Assembly: GCF_000739015.1 (NCBI RefSeq)
Contig: NZ_JPUG01000065.1
Location: 54,069 to 118,068, forward strand
Direction of reading: 5' to 3'
From: Microvirga sp. BSC39
Lineage (GTDB): Bacteria > Pseudomonadota > Alphaproteobacteria > Rhizobiales > Beijerinckiaceae
DNA length: 64,000 nucleotides
In this document: one piece after another, positions 16,453-25,187 of the stretch
Position numbering within the stretch: position 1 is the first letter of the stretch
How the letters are laid out: the number at the start of each line of letters is the position of its first letter
Translations under genes and position numbers: made by a program
The notes under the pieces: generated by a model
What the model was told of the DNA's origin: nothing
Seen by the model: the letters and a program-made list of their open reading frames with translations, nothing else
Databases searched by the model: none

Positions 16453-17295
16453 ATGCTGCAGAACATTCACAGCATTCTGATTGGACTAACCGAAGAGGGC
16501 GATGCCGAGGAGCGCTCCACCGCCTTGGCCTACGGACTCTCACTGGCCCGTACGGCTGGCGCTCATGTCACGGTCCAGGCTGCCTCGCTGAAGCTGACAG
16601 TCACCCATGCCTTCATCAGCACCTTCGCAGAAGGGCTCGTGGCAGCCGAGAACCGCCGCCTGGATGCCTTGGCACATAGTGTTGCGGAAACGTCTCACCG
16701 GGCGGCGGCCGCATCGGGGGTCGCCTGCACGACGCAGGCACCGCATTTGGGCTATACTGCCTTGGTCAAGAGCTTCACCTCTCTGGCTCGGACCCATGAT
16801 CTGACCGTTCTGGACTCCGAGCCGATTTCGCTCGCCGTTGACCGAGGGCTGATCGAGGCGGTGCTTACGGACAGCGGGCGGCCTCTCATCATCGTTCCCC
16901 AGGGTTGTGAGGTGTTTGCGGGAGAACGGATCATCGTGGCGTGGGATGGAAGCGCAAAGGCGGCGCGTGCTCTGAATGATGCCCTGCCCTTCCTGCGGGC
17001 CGCCTCGCAGGTCGAGGTGGTGAGCGTCACAGGCGAGAAGGACCTGACGAACACCGTCCCGGGAGCCGAGATTGCTCCCCATCTCGCGCGCCACGGTGTC
17101 AAGGTGAATGTCCTGTCCCTGCCCGTCCAGGATGGCGATGTGGCCGAGACGCTGCGCAATCATGCGCGCCTGACGCGGGCCGATATGATCGTGATGGGCG
17201 CCTATGTGCATTCGCGCCTGCGGCAGATGATGCTCGGCGGTACCACGCAGTCCCTGCTCAAGGACTGCCCTGTGCCTCTCTTCATGTCTTATTGA
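16453..17295 (+). CDS. Universal stress protein, tandem UspA domains
   Basis: 280 residues. The N-terminal UspA-like half (IHSILIGLTEEGDAEE) lacks an obvious nucleotide-binding signature. The C-terminal half begins IIVAWDGSAKAARAL and ends with the ATP-binding motif VMGAYVHSRLRQMMLGGTTQSLL (G-2x-G-9x-G-S/T type). Such two-domain Usps accumulate under starvation or hypoxia. ATG 16453 follows GAAGGAAGG. The perfect FNR/FixK box upstream supports oxygen-linked control. The gene converges on a cytochrome c gene across a hairpin. Confidence 0.9.
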   Translation: MLQNIHSILIGLTEEGDAEERSTALAYGLSLARTAGAHVTVQAASLKLTVTHAFISTFAEGLVAAENRRLDALAHSVAETSHRAAAASGVACTTQAPHLGYTALVKSFTSLARTHDLTVLDSEPISLAVDRGLIEAVLTDSGRPLIIVPQGCEVFAGERIIVAWDGSAKAARALNDALPFLRAASQVEVVSVTGEKDLTNTVPGAEIAPHLARHGVKVNVLSLPVQDGDVAETLRNHARLTRADMIVMGAYVHSRLRQMMLGGTTQSLLKDCPVPLFMSY

Positions 17296-17301
17296 GCCAG
17301 C

Positions 17302-17330
17302 GGCGGGATGTTTGTACGAAACGTCCCGCC
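17302..17330. terminator. Hairpin between convergent usp and cytochrome c genes
   Basis: GGCGGGA and its complement TCCCGCC enclose a further GTTT/AAAC pairing. It lies 7 bases after the usp stop and 10 before the cytochrome gene stop. No long T-run follows, so it is probably a weak or Rho-assisted bidirectional terminator. Confidence 0.55.
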
Positions 17331-17339
17331 TTGAACGCC

Positions 17340-17660
17340 CTATCCCTGAATGGATTGCAGGTAAGCGAGCAGATCATTGATTTGGGCCGGATCGAGTTCG
17401 AACTGCGGCATCGACGGGTGGCCGGTTGTGATGCCCTCGGCAAAAGCCTCCGCCAGATCCTCGATTGGATAGAGGGTATGAAGCGTCCGGAACGGGGGCG
17501 CCTCGGGAATGGGGCTGTTGCCGAAGCGGCCGATGGCGTGACATTGGGAGCAGTTGGTCTGCGCAAAGGTGAACCCGCGCTGCACGCGTCCGGATTGGGC
17601 CATCGCAGCCGATGAGCCAAGCGCCAGTGCGACGCAAAGGAGAGTGAGCCGCTTCATCAT
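17340..17660 (-). CDS. Small periplasmic monohaem cytochrome c
   Basis: 106 residues with a signal peptide (KRLTLLCVALALGSSAAMAQ) and one haem site CSQCH at residues 37-41. GHPSMPQFEL carries the likely methionine axial ligand, and the C-terminal helix (INDLLAYLQSIQG) is typical of class I cytochromes. Exported and matured in the periplasm as an electron carrier; its partner is unknown. The start overlaps the stop of the upstream conserved gene (ATGATG), so both are co-expressed, probably from the FNR/FixK box at 18142. Confidence 0.9.
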   Translation of the reverse strand: MMKRLTLLCVALALGSSAAMAQSGRVQRGFTFAQTNCSQCHAIGRFGNSPIPEAPPFRTLHTLYPIEDLAEAFAEGITTGHPSMPQFELDPAQINDLLAYLQSIQG

Positions 17661-18061
17661 GGATGCTCCTCTGCTCTGGCAGGCTCAGCCTGTTTCACGG
17701 AGGTCACCTGGAAGGTATGGGGCTTCTCGTCATCGTCCTGGATCGTGACGTATTCACCCTCGGCGAAGCGATGCTGATGGAGGCGATAGCCTGCCTCCTC
17801 ATCGCCGGGACGGTCCTGGTTGTAGTCGATCATCCAGGTTGCCCCGCCGGATCCACCCGGGCGGTGGATCAGAATACCATGCCGCTCCCCCTCACCGGCC
17901 CAGAACCGCCGAACCCGGCAATAGGCCCGTTTGCCCGCCCATTCTTCTTGGTTCAGATGCCCCTGTGCATCGAGAGGCGCGGTGATCTCGTAGCCGTGGC
18001 GCAGGCTGCCCTCTGGAAACTCTCTGCTGCGGGCCAGCTGAAGTGTGACGTGGTAAAGCAT
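17657..18061 (-). CDS. Conserved hypothetical protein, likely FNR/FixK-regulated
   Basis: 134 residues, no signal peptide or membrane helix. Dense in charged and aromatic residues (AYCRVRRFWAGEGERHG, WMIDYNQDRPGDEEAGYRLHQHRFAEGEYVTI). I do not recognise a named domain. The compact beta-rich pattern with HTFQVTSV near the end suggests a small soluble beta-barrel. It precedes and overlaps the cytochrome c gene, and a perfect FNR/FixK box is 81 bp upstream of its ATG. A role in low-oxygen adaptation is inferred from context. Confidence 0.7.
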   Translation of the reverse strand: MLYHVTLQLARSREFPEGSLRHGYEITAPLDAQGHLNQEEWAGKRAYCRVRRFWAGEGERHGILIHRPGGSGGATWMIDYNQDRPGDEEAGYRLHQHRFAEGEYVTIQDDDEKPHTFQVTSVKQAEPARAEEHP

Positions 18062-18141
18062 GTCTCCCTCCCGGGTTCAGGGCGCGTCTGAAGCGAATCT
18101 CGCCATTGTGGCAAAGCTTAGAGACACGCCCCAGGACAGCC

Positions 18142-18155
18142 TTGATCCCGATCAA
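18142..18155. promoter_or_regulatory. Perfect FNR/FixK-type box TTGAT-N4-ATCAA
   Basis: TTGATCCCGATCAA, both half-sites exact. 81 bp upstream of the ATG (18061) of the conserved gene that leads into cytochrome c. Second such box within 2 kb. Confidence 0.75.
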
Positions 18156-18189
18156 ATCGTGTCGAAGCGGGAACGGAAGGTTAGTGGAC

Positions 18190-18366
18190 CTACTCCTTGG
18201 AACCATCTTCCAAAGCATTCCGGATGCGCCGGATGATAACTCCTCTGGAGCTTTTGTCGGCGGCCTGGACGGCCTCGTTGATGTCGAGAAGCAACTTCGC
18301 ATAGTCGTTGTGCCTATCCCGATGGCCAGCGCTTGAACTCGGCAGCCGCGGCTCTTGGCGGTTCAT
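18190..18366 (-). CDS. Small hypothetical protein
   Basis: 58 residues from ATG 18366 (a TTG lies two codons upstream). The C-terminal half looks like a real amphipathic helix (DYAKLLLDINEAVQAADKSS, then VIIRRIRNALED). No family recognised and no strong ribosome site. It could be a real small gene or a leftover piece of the decayed region to its right. Confidence 0.4.
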   Translation of the reverse strand: MNRQEPRLPSSSAGHRDRHNDYAKLLLDINEAVQAADKSSRGVIIRRIRNALEDGSKE

Positions 18367-18464
18367 GCGCAACTCAGGTCATAAACATCATCAACCTCAG
18401 GAATGAGCGCATCCGGCGCCTGCTCCGGGCCAGCAAACGACGATTGTAGCGCCTTCAGCGCTGG

Positions 18465-19060
18465 ATCCTCTCTGTGAAGCGGACCTTGATCTCCTCGCTA
18501 TGGATCCGGACTTTCGATGTGCCGTCCTGAAGGATGCGCCCGAGGGTGCATTGCGCCTGGAAGCCGACGAAGCGAACTGTAGCCTCGTCTTTCCAGAGCC
18601 AAGCCTCATAGCGAGCGCGGAAGCCAGGGGCGACCTCCTGCCAATGGCTCTAAGCCACGGCGAGGAATTGCCTGAGGCATGCGTGGCGTCCTCCTCTGTG
18701 TAGGTCGGAGACACCGTGTCCTGCCCACGGCGGCTGTTGCGCCGGTCCGATTGGTCGATCTCCATCTCCTGGATATAGCCGGAGTCCGAGAGCCGGACCG
18801 GCCATACCGCCCGTGGCATAGATCGGCCCATCGAAGCCGGCTTTCAGCAGCTTCGGCACGACGCCGCTGTGGTCGATGTGCGCATAGGTCAGGCAGAGCG
18901 GATCAATGCCGGACGCGCGGAAGGGGAAGTGCTGGTAGTTGAGTTCCCGTTCGGTGTTCGAGCCTTGAGACATTGATGAGGAACTCGTGGACGAGGACCA
19001 CAAGCTTGCCGGTGGCCTGGGGTTGCTGCCCCAGTTGGCGGGTCGACCGAGATATTGCAG
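18465..19060 (-). pseudogene. Decayed beta-CASP metallo-beta-lactamase (RNA exonuclease-like) gene
   Basis: Pieces of one protein family appear in order but in different frames: QGSNTERELNYQHFPF, then LTYAHIDHSGVVPKLLKAGF, GPIYAT; then, after a shift, DSGYIQEMEIDQSDRR and SPTYTEEDA; then, after a deletion and shift, [17 protein letters not shown] and [10 protein letters not shown] before a stop. This order is that of beta-CASP MBL proteins (YsiA/Ysh1-like, RNA-processing type). The metal motif HxHxDH reads YAHIDH, so even the first metal histidine is lost, and the C-terminal portion is missing. No intact frame remains, so it cannot be functional. Confidence 0.7.
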
Positions 19061-19189
19061 GCTCCTGATATCGGAAGTGCCGAGGGAAATTCCCCGCCGT
19101 TTCAAACTGTCCGCAATGCGCCCGTCATCTAATGAATCCGCCATGTCTCAGAAGTGCCAGAAGTTCACATCGTGCTGATGTCTTAGACC

Positions 19190-20101
19190 TCAGCTCAGGT
19201 CTTGCCTCTGCGCCTTGTTCTTGAGCCAATGCTCGACGGGTGTTGCGAGTACCGTGGTCAGGACTATGACGGCCGCGCCGAGGCACAGCGATAGTGATGG
19301 AACCTCGTCAAAGTAGATCCAGCCTGCAAAACCCGAGAAGATGATGGACAGGTATCCGATGGGCGCCAGAAGCCGCGCCTCCTGCTTCTGGTAGGCCTGG
19401 AGCCAGCAATACTGTCCGACTTGGGCCAGGATCCCGATCAGGATGATGCTCGGTGCCTCAGCCCATGAAATCGGCACCCAGACGAGGGCCGCCGGAATGG
19501 ATGTCAGGAGTGTCAGGCCCACCGTGTAGAATAGCATCAGAACGACCGTGTCCTCACCGGCAAGACGGCGCGTCTGCACCACGGAGAGAGCGCCGAAGAA
19601 CACGGAGCCGAAAGCGGCGAGAAGGCCGACGTTCCAGGGGATCTCGTCGGGCCGCAGCATGACGATGACACCCACAAAGCCCAGAGCCGTGAGCGCATAG
19701 CGGATCCGGCTCACCCTCTCCCCGAGCAGAACTGCCGCCATGGCCAGCAGGATCAGGGGACGGGTGTAGCCGATGGCGGTGACGAGGGCGAGCGGGAGGG
19801 CCGCGAACGCTGCGAAGTTGCAGGTCAGCGCCGTGGAGTTGAAGGCGACGCGCACCAGATGGCTGCGGATGTTCGACAGTTGCGCCAGCTTGGCACGGTG
19901 GCGCCACATGAGCGGCGCCACGCCCAGGAACCCGACGAGAGAGCGCAGGAAGACGAGCTGGACTGCCGGATAGATGTCGCCCTTCGCCTTGACCATGGCC
20001 TGCATGACGGTCACCAGGCTCATGTCGAGCAACAGCCATCCCGCGCTGCTCCACAGGGAGACTGCGGAGCCCGCCGGCCGGCTTTCGTCCTCGACCGCCA
20101 T
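19190..20101 (-). CDS. EamA/DMT-family inner-membrane transporter
   Basis: 303 residues, about ten hydrophobic helices in two EamA repeats (LVTVMQAMVKAKGDIYPAVQ through PLILLAMAAVLLGERV; FGSVFFGALSVVQTRRL through WIYFDEVPSLSLCLGAAVI). Export or import of small metabolites is usual; the substrate is not readable. It starts 4 bp after the PIG-L gene stop, so it is likely the last gene of the ROK-PIG-L-DMT transcript and could export a by-product or take up a metabolite of the carbohydrate island. Confidence 0.87.
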   Translation of the reverse strand: MAVEDESRPAGSAVSLWSSAGWLLLDMSLVTVMQAMVKAKGDIYPAVQLVFLRSLVGFLGVAPLMWRHRAKLAQLSNIRSHLVRVAFNSTALTCNFAAFAALPLALVTAIGYTRPLILLAMAAVLLGERVSRIRYALTALGFVGVIVMLRPDEIPWNVGLLAAFGSVFFGALSVVQTRRLAGEDTVVLMLFYTVGLTLLTSIPAALVWVPISWAEAPSIILIGILAQVGQYCWLQAYQKQEARLLAPIGYLSIIFSGFAGWIYFDEVPSLSLCLGAAVIVLTTVLATPVEHWLKNKAQRQDLS

Positions 20102-20105
20102 CCGC

Positions 20106-22499
20106 TCAGGCTGGCTGAACGAGGTTGGCGAGCAGGCGGAACGCGCCGGGAACTAGCTTGTCGAGTTGGTGGTGCAGCACGAGCGACACATGGGTGTGCC
20201 GCCCACGTCCGATTCTAGCCGAGATCAGGGATCCCTTGAGCGGGTTCTCGCCAGGATCGCTCACGGCCAGCAGCTCCTCGTAGACAGCATCGTACTCCGC
20301 CGCGAAGTAGAGGCCCCTTTCCTTGTCCCAGCCCTGCCAGTCTCTAGCGTCGATTCGGTTTGGGGCGGTCAGCAGAGGATGTTCCGGGTCCAGGATCGTG
20401 ACGGGAGCGGCAGGATCGGTCACGCGCCAGCGCAGTGACGGTGAGCCGATGACGAGGCGGCGCGGCGGTGTGGTTGCAGGGTCCCACGCATCGGTGGGGC
20501 GGTGGTAGAGCGTCACCAGATGGCCGCCGTCCTCCACGAAGCGGTGCAGCCGCACCGTCGCATCCCGGAGGTCGCGCCTGAGACCGAAGGCGAAGATGCC
20601 GACGACAATTGTCGTGAAGGCGGAAAGCGAACCCGCCGTCAGTTCGGCCTCCCCGAGATCCGTCACGTCGAGGCCGAGACGACGCAAATGGGTGCCGACA
20701 TTGTCGCTCCCTCCGCCTACATAGCCGATACGGGCTCCGGCCGGGAGAGCAACGTCGAGCGAGAGGACCTTCAGCTCCGCTGGCGCGATGATCGATGTCG
20801 GTCGAATGTGCGGATAGGCAATGGTCCGCATCGAACTCGCCGGCCTGCCGTTCACAATGGGTACGAGCGTCACAATGCCAGCGCCCACGTCATGGGGCGG
20901 CACGGCAAGCCAGTCGCTTCCCTCCTGGTGAACAGTCCACCCCACTGATGCCTGCCAATCCATCGGCTCGGCTCCCACCGCTCGCACCCGGATACCGGAG
21001 GCGGGCTCTCCTGTCTTGATGAGTGCCACCGCAGGATCGAGAGACAGGGAGTGACGCGGCCCGATCTTCAAGGGCTCTTCCGGATCGAGATCGACCGCGA
21101 TCCTGCGTGTTCCGACCCTTCCCGTGATGCGAAGGCCGGCCTCGCCGTTGCCGCCCAGCGGATCGAAGGATTCAGGATAGTTCCCCGTATGAGGCGCCGA
21201 TTCAGCGATCGCGATTTCATACTGCACGTGCCCTGGTTCGTCGCGGGCCGCGGTGGCGTCGACGCCTGCGGGAAGGCGGGGCGCCGTGGTGACGTCGGAA
21301 AGTTCGCGCGCGTCGAGATGCACCTGCAGGGCCACCCGCGCGCCTGGATGCGCGGATCCGGTGAACACGGCTCGGGCCGTGTTGACGCTGGCTTCGAAGA
21401 GAGCCGCATCAATCTCCCGCAGCTTCCGGTCGAGGCGATGGCCTACTTGGCGCAGCGCCTCCTCGCCCAAGTCTTTTCGAGCTTCCTCGATCCGACACGC
21501 CGCGCCGTCCAGCGCTTCGACAATTCGGGAACGGTTCGGGAAGGCCGCGATGGCGGCCTCGATCTGCGCCTGCGCGTCCCGCAGGGCCGCGGCCGTCGAA
21601 CCGGTCAAGCCTGTCATGGCCGCAATGTCGCCCAGCGTTGCAGGAAGGTGATCACGAATGTCATTCTCGGGCCCGGCCTCGCCTCCGGCCCGGACCTTGA
21701 GGTGCAGTTTCCAGCGATCAGCCGGCCTGTCCCGCCACATGCCCATGCCCTGGGACGAGTGCGCGGCACGCGACCACTCGCCGAGTTGCTTGTAGGCAAG
21801 GCCCGTTACCTCGTCAGGACCAGCAGCTTGGAGGTTCAGCGTCGCTGGCGGTGGGGGCACCTCATCGTCATAGGCGTAGCCTGCGCCCGACCAAGCCGGG
21901 AGGTAGTACTTGGACACCTGCCAGGGAAGGAGGCCGGATGCGCTATGCTCCGGAAAGGCAGACGGATCGGCCGCGAGGGCGAGGGCCGTCTCCGCCGCGC
22001 GGGTCATGGCGCGGTGGTGGCCGTGCTGGCCCGGCACGTCTAGGAAGGTCGGAATGACGATGTCCGGACGGTAGCGGCGATAGGCGCGCACGAGGCGCTC
22101 GACGATGCGCTCCTCGCCCCAGCGACGGAGCGTGTCGTCGCCGTTCTTCGAGAATCCGAAATCGTGGACCGGGTCGTCGGGACCATGGCCGAGCCACGCC
22201 ACGTCCGCATCCATGCGGCGCGCGGCCTCTTCCATCTCAGCCGTACGCAGTACGCCGAGAACGCCGCCCCGCTCGGGCCCAAGCGCATTCTGCCCTCCCT
22301 CGCCCCGGGTGGAGCAGGCTACTACGACTCGCATGCCGTAGGCGAAGCGCAGGGCCGACAGCATCCCGTTGATCTCGTCATCCGGATGCGCACCGGTGTT
22401 CATGACCGTCAGAACGGAATTCAGCCGGCTGAGGGCTCGATGTGTGCGGACAAGGGCCGGCTGATGGACAGCGTGGGCCAAACGGCTGTGATCATCCAA
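20106..22499 (-). CDS. Large PIG-L (LmbE-like) family deacetylase
   Basis: About 797 residues. The N-terminal domain (about residues 30-260) is PIG-L: TVMNTGAHPDDEINGML carries the zinc motif AHPDDE, and PGQHGHHRAMTRAAETA gives the second metal histidine. Members remove N-acetyl groups from amino-sugar conjugates (GlcNAc-PI, mycothiol, bacillithiol precursors). The remaining 500 residues contain beta-rich segments and a GATase-like stretch near the end (TTIVVGIFAFGLRRDL, VEDGGHLVTLYHRP), as in other long PIG-L proteins. The start is a TTG (22499 or 22502) overlapping the ROK gene; the first ATG in frame (22403) would cut conserved sequence before the zinc motif. Divergent from the sugar importer operon. 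Confidence 0.88.
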   Translation of the reverse strand: MDDHSRLAHAVHQPALVRTHRALSRLNSVLTVMNTGAHPDDEINGMLSALRFAYGMRVVVACSTRGEGGQNALGPERGGVLGVLRTAEMEEAARRMDADVAWLGHGPDDPVHDFGFSKNGDDTLRRWGEERIVERLVRAYRRYRPDIVIPTFLDVPGQHGHHRAMTRAAETALALAADPSAFPEHSASGLLPWQVSKYYLPAWSGAGYAYDDEVPPPPATLNLQAAGPDEVTGLAYKQLGEWSRAAHSSQGMGMWRDRPADRWKLHLKVRAGGEAGPENDIRDHLPATLGDIAAMTGLTGSTAAALRDAQAQIEAAIAAFPNRSRIVEALDGAACRIEEARKDLGEEALRQVGHRLDRKLREIDAALFEASVNTARAVFTGSAHPGARVALQVHLDARELSDVTTAPRLPAGVDATAARDEPGHVQYEIAIAESAPHTGNYPESFDPLGGNGEAGLRITGRVGTRRIAVDLDPEEPLKIGPRHSLSLDPAVALIKTGEPASGIRVRAVGAEPMDWQASVGWTVHQEGSDWLAVPPHDVGAGIVTLVPIVNGRPASSMRTIAYPHIRPTSIIAPAELKVLSLDVALPAGARIGYVGGGSDNVGTHLRRLGLDVTDLGEAELTAGSLSAFTTIVVGIFAFGLRRDLRDATVRLHRFVEDGGHLVTLYHRPTDAWDPATTPPRRLVIGSPSLRWRVTDPAAPVTILDPEHPLLTAPNRIDARDWQGWDKERGLYFAAEYDAVYEELLAVSDPGENPLKGSLISARIGRGRHTHVSLVLHHQLDKLVPGAFRLLANLVQPA

Positions 22500-23745
22500 C
22501 AAGTGCGATCTCCTCGTTCATCGGTTCGCGCGCGGCCGCCTGAGCGGTGTCGAGCCGAGGTGTCATGGCTTCGAGGATCGGCAGCGCTGCGGCGCCGAGT
22601 GCCGCCGTGAACCGCCCCGTGCGGCCATGGATCAGGCGCGCTTCGCTCCGGTTCCTGCGTCGCGCAACGGACAGGGGCAGCGGTTGCATGGCCTTCGTGA
22701 GATCTTCCAGGAGACCTGGCGGCAAAGCACCGCCGATGACGACAGCCTCGGGATCGAAGAGGTTTTCGAGCATGGCAACCTGAGGCGCGAGATAACCGGC
22801 CGCCTCCTCGATCCATTCTGCGATTATCGGGTGCCGCTCGCCATGCAACTGCTCCAAGCGCGTGTAGTCGATCCCCAGAATTCCTGCCGCGGAAAGCTTT
22901 TCGGCAAGAGCCTGCACGGAGGCGTAGGCCTCAAGACAGCCGTGCTGGCCACAAGAGCAAAGGCGCCCGTCCCTTTGGATCAGCACGTGCCCGATCTCAC
23001 CCGCGTTTCCGTTTGCGCCTCGGTAAGGGCGCCCGTCGATCAGGATGCCGAGGCCGAGCCCTTGCCCGAAATAGATCAGACAGAAATTCTTGAGATCCTT
23101 GGCTGCGCCGTGAAGGCGCTCCCCGACGGCTGCGGCAGTGGCATCGTTCTCGAGCGTGACGGGCGCCGCGAGCATTTGACCTATGGTGGCCACTGCATCG
23201 AAATCTGCCCACCCTGACAGCGTCGTGGGGCCGACTGAAGTCATGCCTTCCACATTGAACGGACCCGGCATCACCACCCCGACCCCGAGAAGCTGCGGCA
23301 CGGGGGATTTCAGCTGAGCCTGTGCAGCGGCGATCTCGGCCTTGATGACGGGCAGCACGGTATCAGGATCGTTGCGTGGGATTGTGACCGTGCGCTGCGC
23401 CCGGACGCGCCCACCGATGTCCACCAGGAGCGTGGAAACGTGGTCGGCTGCAATCTCGATGCCGGCGGTCATCCCGCCGTTCGGATTGACCGCGAACTGG
23501 ATCGGCGGCAGTCCACGTCCGGCCCTTAGTCGCCCAGTCTTGATGAGAAGGCCATCGGCAACGAGGTCATCGACGATGTTCGAAACGGCCTGGGTGCTCA
23601 GGTGCGCATGGCGCGAGATCTCGGTGCGCCCAACAGGACCAAGCTGGCGCACGACGTCGAGCACCACGCGGCGGTTGTGGGAGCGGTTGCGCTCCGGATT
23701 GCTGCCGATCGTCGAGCGTACCCCGGCCTTGGATTTTCTCGGCAT
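22492..23745 (-). CDS. ROK-family transcriptional repressor
   Basis: 417 residues. An N-terminal winged HTH (RRVVLDVVRQLGPVGRTEISRHAHLSTQAVSNIVDDLVADGLL) precedes a ROK sugar-kinase-like domain with LLVDIGGRV, the zinc site CSCGQHGCLEAYAS, and GEIGHVLI. ATG 23745 starts the MPRKSK sequence; upstream in-frame ATG 23793 is less likely because the HTH already has a normal N-terminal tail. As in NagC/XylR, sugar or sugar-phosphate binding would relieve repression of the divergent importer operon. It overlaps the PIG-L gene it leads into. Confidence 0.92.
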   Translation of the reverse strand: MPRKSKAGVRSTIGSNPERNRSHNRRVVLDVVRQLGPVGRTEISRHAHLSTQAVSNIVDDLVADGLLIKTGRLRAGRGLPPIQFAVNPNGGMTAGIEIAADHVSTLLVDIGGRVRAQRTVTIPRNDPDTVLPVIKAEIAAAQAQLKSPVPQLLGVGVVMPGPFNVEGMTSVGPTTLSGWADFDAVATIGQMLAAPVTLENDATAAAVGERLHGAAKDLKNFCLIYFGQGLGLGILIDGRPYRGANGNAGEIGHVLIQRDGRLCSCGQHGCLEAYASVQALAEKLSAAGILGIDYTRLEQLHGERHPIIAEWIEEAAGYLAPQVAMLENLFDPEAVVIGGALPPGLLEDLTKAMQPLPLSVARRRNRSEARLIHGRTGRFTAALGAAALPILEAMTPRLDTAQAAAREPMNEEIALVG

Positions 23746-23784
23746 CTCCAAACTCCAGGCTGTAACAATGACCCGGTGAATGGA

Positions 23785-23802
23785 ATAACTCAAGTGAATT
23801 AT
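23785..23802. promoter_or_regulatory. Imperfect 18-bp palindrome, candidate ROK operator
   Basis: ATAACTCAAGTGAATTAT matches its own reverse complement at 14 of 18 positions. It lies in the 164-bp divergent region between the ROK gene and the importer operon, as expected for a self-regulating repressor site. Confidence 0.4.
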
Positions 23803-23909
23803 CTTATTGACAGCTCGTTAAGTCTAAGGGAGCCTTGAGGTTGGATCGGCCACAAAGGCCGGCACCAGAGAAGGATCGGCGCCCAGCGCCAGCAAGAACG
23901 GAGAGGGAC

Positions 23910-25163
23910 ATGCGTTTAGGTCATATGCTCGCAAGCGTTGCCTTGGGCTTCGCCACCCTGGCCTCCACCGGCGCCAAGGCCGTCGAGATCGAATACTGGC
24001 AATATGTGTTCGACACCCGGGTCAAGGCGATGAACCAGCTCATCGCCAAGTTCCAGGAGGCGAACCGGGATATCAAGGTCAAGCAGACCACCTTCCCCTA
24101 CGCCGATTACCAGACCAAGGTCGCGGCCGCGATTCTGGCAGGCCAGGGACCTGACGTCGTGCAGCTGTTCTACGGCTGGACCGACAATTTCATCGCCGGC
24201 AAGATGATCCGTCCCTTGCGCGCCGAAGCCTTCCCGGTCGCCGAGATCCAGCGCGATTTCTTCCCAATCGTAAGCGCCATGAAGCGCGGCAACGATTATT
24301 ACGGCCTGCCGACCGCGGTGCGCTCGCTGGCCCTCTTCTACAACAAGAAGGCTTTCAAGGACGCCGGCCTCGACCCCAACAATCCGCCGAAGACAATCGA
24401 CGAGCTCGTGGCTGCCGCCGAGAAGACGGTGAAGCGCGACGGCAGCGGCAACATCGTCTCCGCCGGCATGACGCTCGACATGGGTGGGCAGGACCATCAA
24501 TGGTGGCGCGAGGTGCTGATCCGTCAGTTCGGCGGCGCTCCTTACACGGAGAACGACACCAAGGTCGCCTACAACGACGAGGCTGGCCTGAAGGCGCTCA
24601 CCTTCTACACGGACCTGCAGAAGAAGCATAAGGTCGGTCAAGCCGGCTTCATGGATGAGGGACAGGCCGCCTTCCGTGCGGGCCTTGCCGCCATGACGAT
24701 CGATGGAACCTTCCGCCTCGGCTCCTTCGGTACGATCAAAGCATTCGAATGGGGAGTGACCGAGCTTCCCGCCAACGCCCAAGGCGTGCGCAGCAACTAT
24801 GCGAGCTACTTCGCCAACGCCATCACCACGAAGGCGGAGGGCGAGAAGCTGGCGGCGGCCGAGAAGTTCCTGAAATACGTCTCCTCACCCGAGGCCATGA
24901 AGGTCTGGATGGAAGTCGTGGGCGAGTTGCCGGCCCGACGTGATGTGGCGTTGACGCCCGAGAATGTTGCGCACCCTGTCTACGGCCCGTTCCTCAAGGG
25001 CCTCGAATATGCCCACACCACCCTGTTCAAAGACGAGGCGGCCCAGCGCCAAGTGGCCATCGACATGGCCAACCGCGTGCTGATCGGCGGCGAGGACCCC
25101 AAGACCTCCCTCGCCAAGGCCGCGGAGGCCGAGCAGGCAATCATCGACCGCGCCAAGCGCTAA
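23910..25163 (+). CDS. Carbohydrate ABC transporter substrate-binding protein
   Basis: 417 residues of the extracellular solute-binding family 1 (CUT1 class). Signal peptide LGHMLASVALGFATLASTGAKA is cleaved before VEIEYWQYV. Typical segments: KFQEANRDIKVKQTTFPYADY, AAAILAGQGPDVVQLFYGW, YYGLPTAVRSLALFYNKKAF, and GQAAFRAGLAAMTIDG. The aromatic-rich GW and YYGLP regions commonly stack on sugar rings. ATG 23910 has GGAGAGG 4-10 bases upstream. First gene of the importer operon. Confidence 0.92.
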   Translation: MRLGHMLASVALGFATLASTGAKAVEIEYWQYVFDTRVKAMNQLIAKFQEANRDIKVKQTTFPYADYQTKVAAAILAGQGPDVVQLFYGWTDNFIAGKMIRPLRAEAFPVAEIQRDFFPIVSAMKRGNDYYGLPTAVRSLALFYNKKAFKDAGLDPNNPPKTIDELVAAAEKTVKRDGSGNIVSAGMTLDMGGQDHQWWREVLIRQFGGAPYTENDTKVAYNDEAGLKALTFYTDLQKKHKVGQAGFMDEGQAAFRAGLAAMTIDGTFRLGSFGTIKAFEWGVTELPANAQGVRSNYASYFANAITTKAEGEKLAAAEKFLKYVSSPEAMKVWMEVVGELPARRDVALTPENVAHPVYGPFLKGLEYAHTTLFKDEAAQRQVAIDMANRVLIGGEDPKTSLAKAAEAEQAIIDRAKR

Positions 25164-25187
25164 TCCACGCCCGCGAGGAAGCAGCGC

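Noticed and set aside
23807..23812. TTGACA as a -35 box for the sugar importer operon
   Set aside because: No acceptable -10 hexamer at 16-18 bases spacing, so I do not call a promoter.
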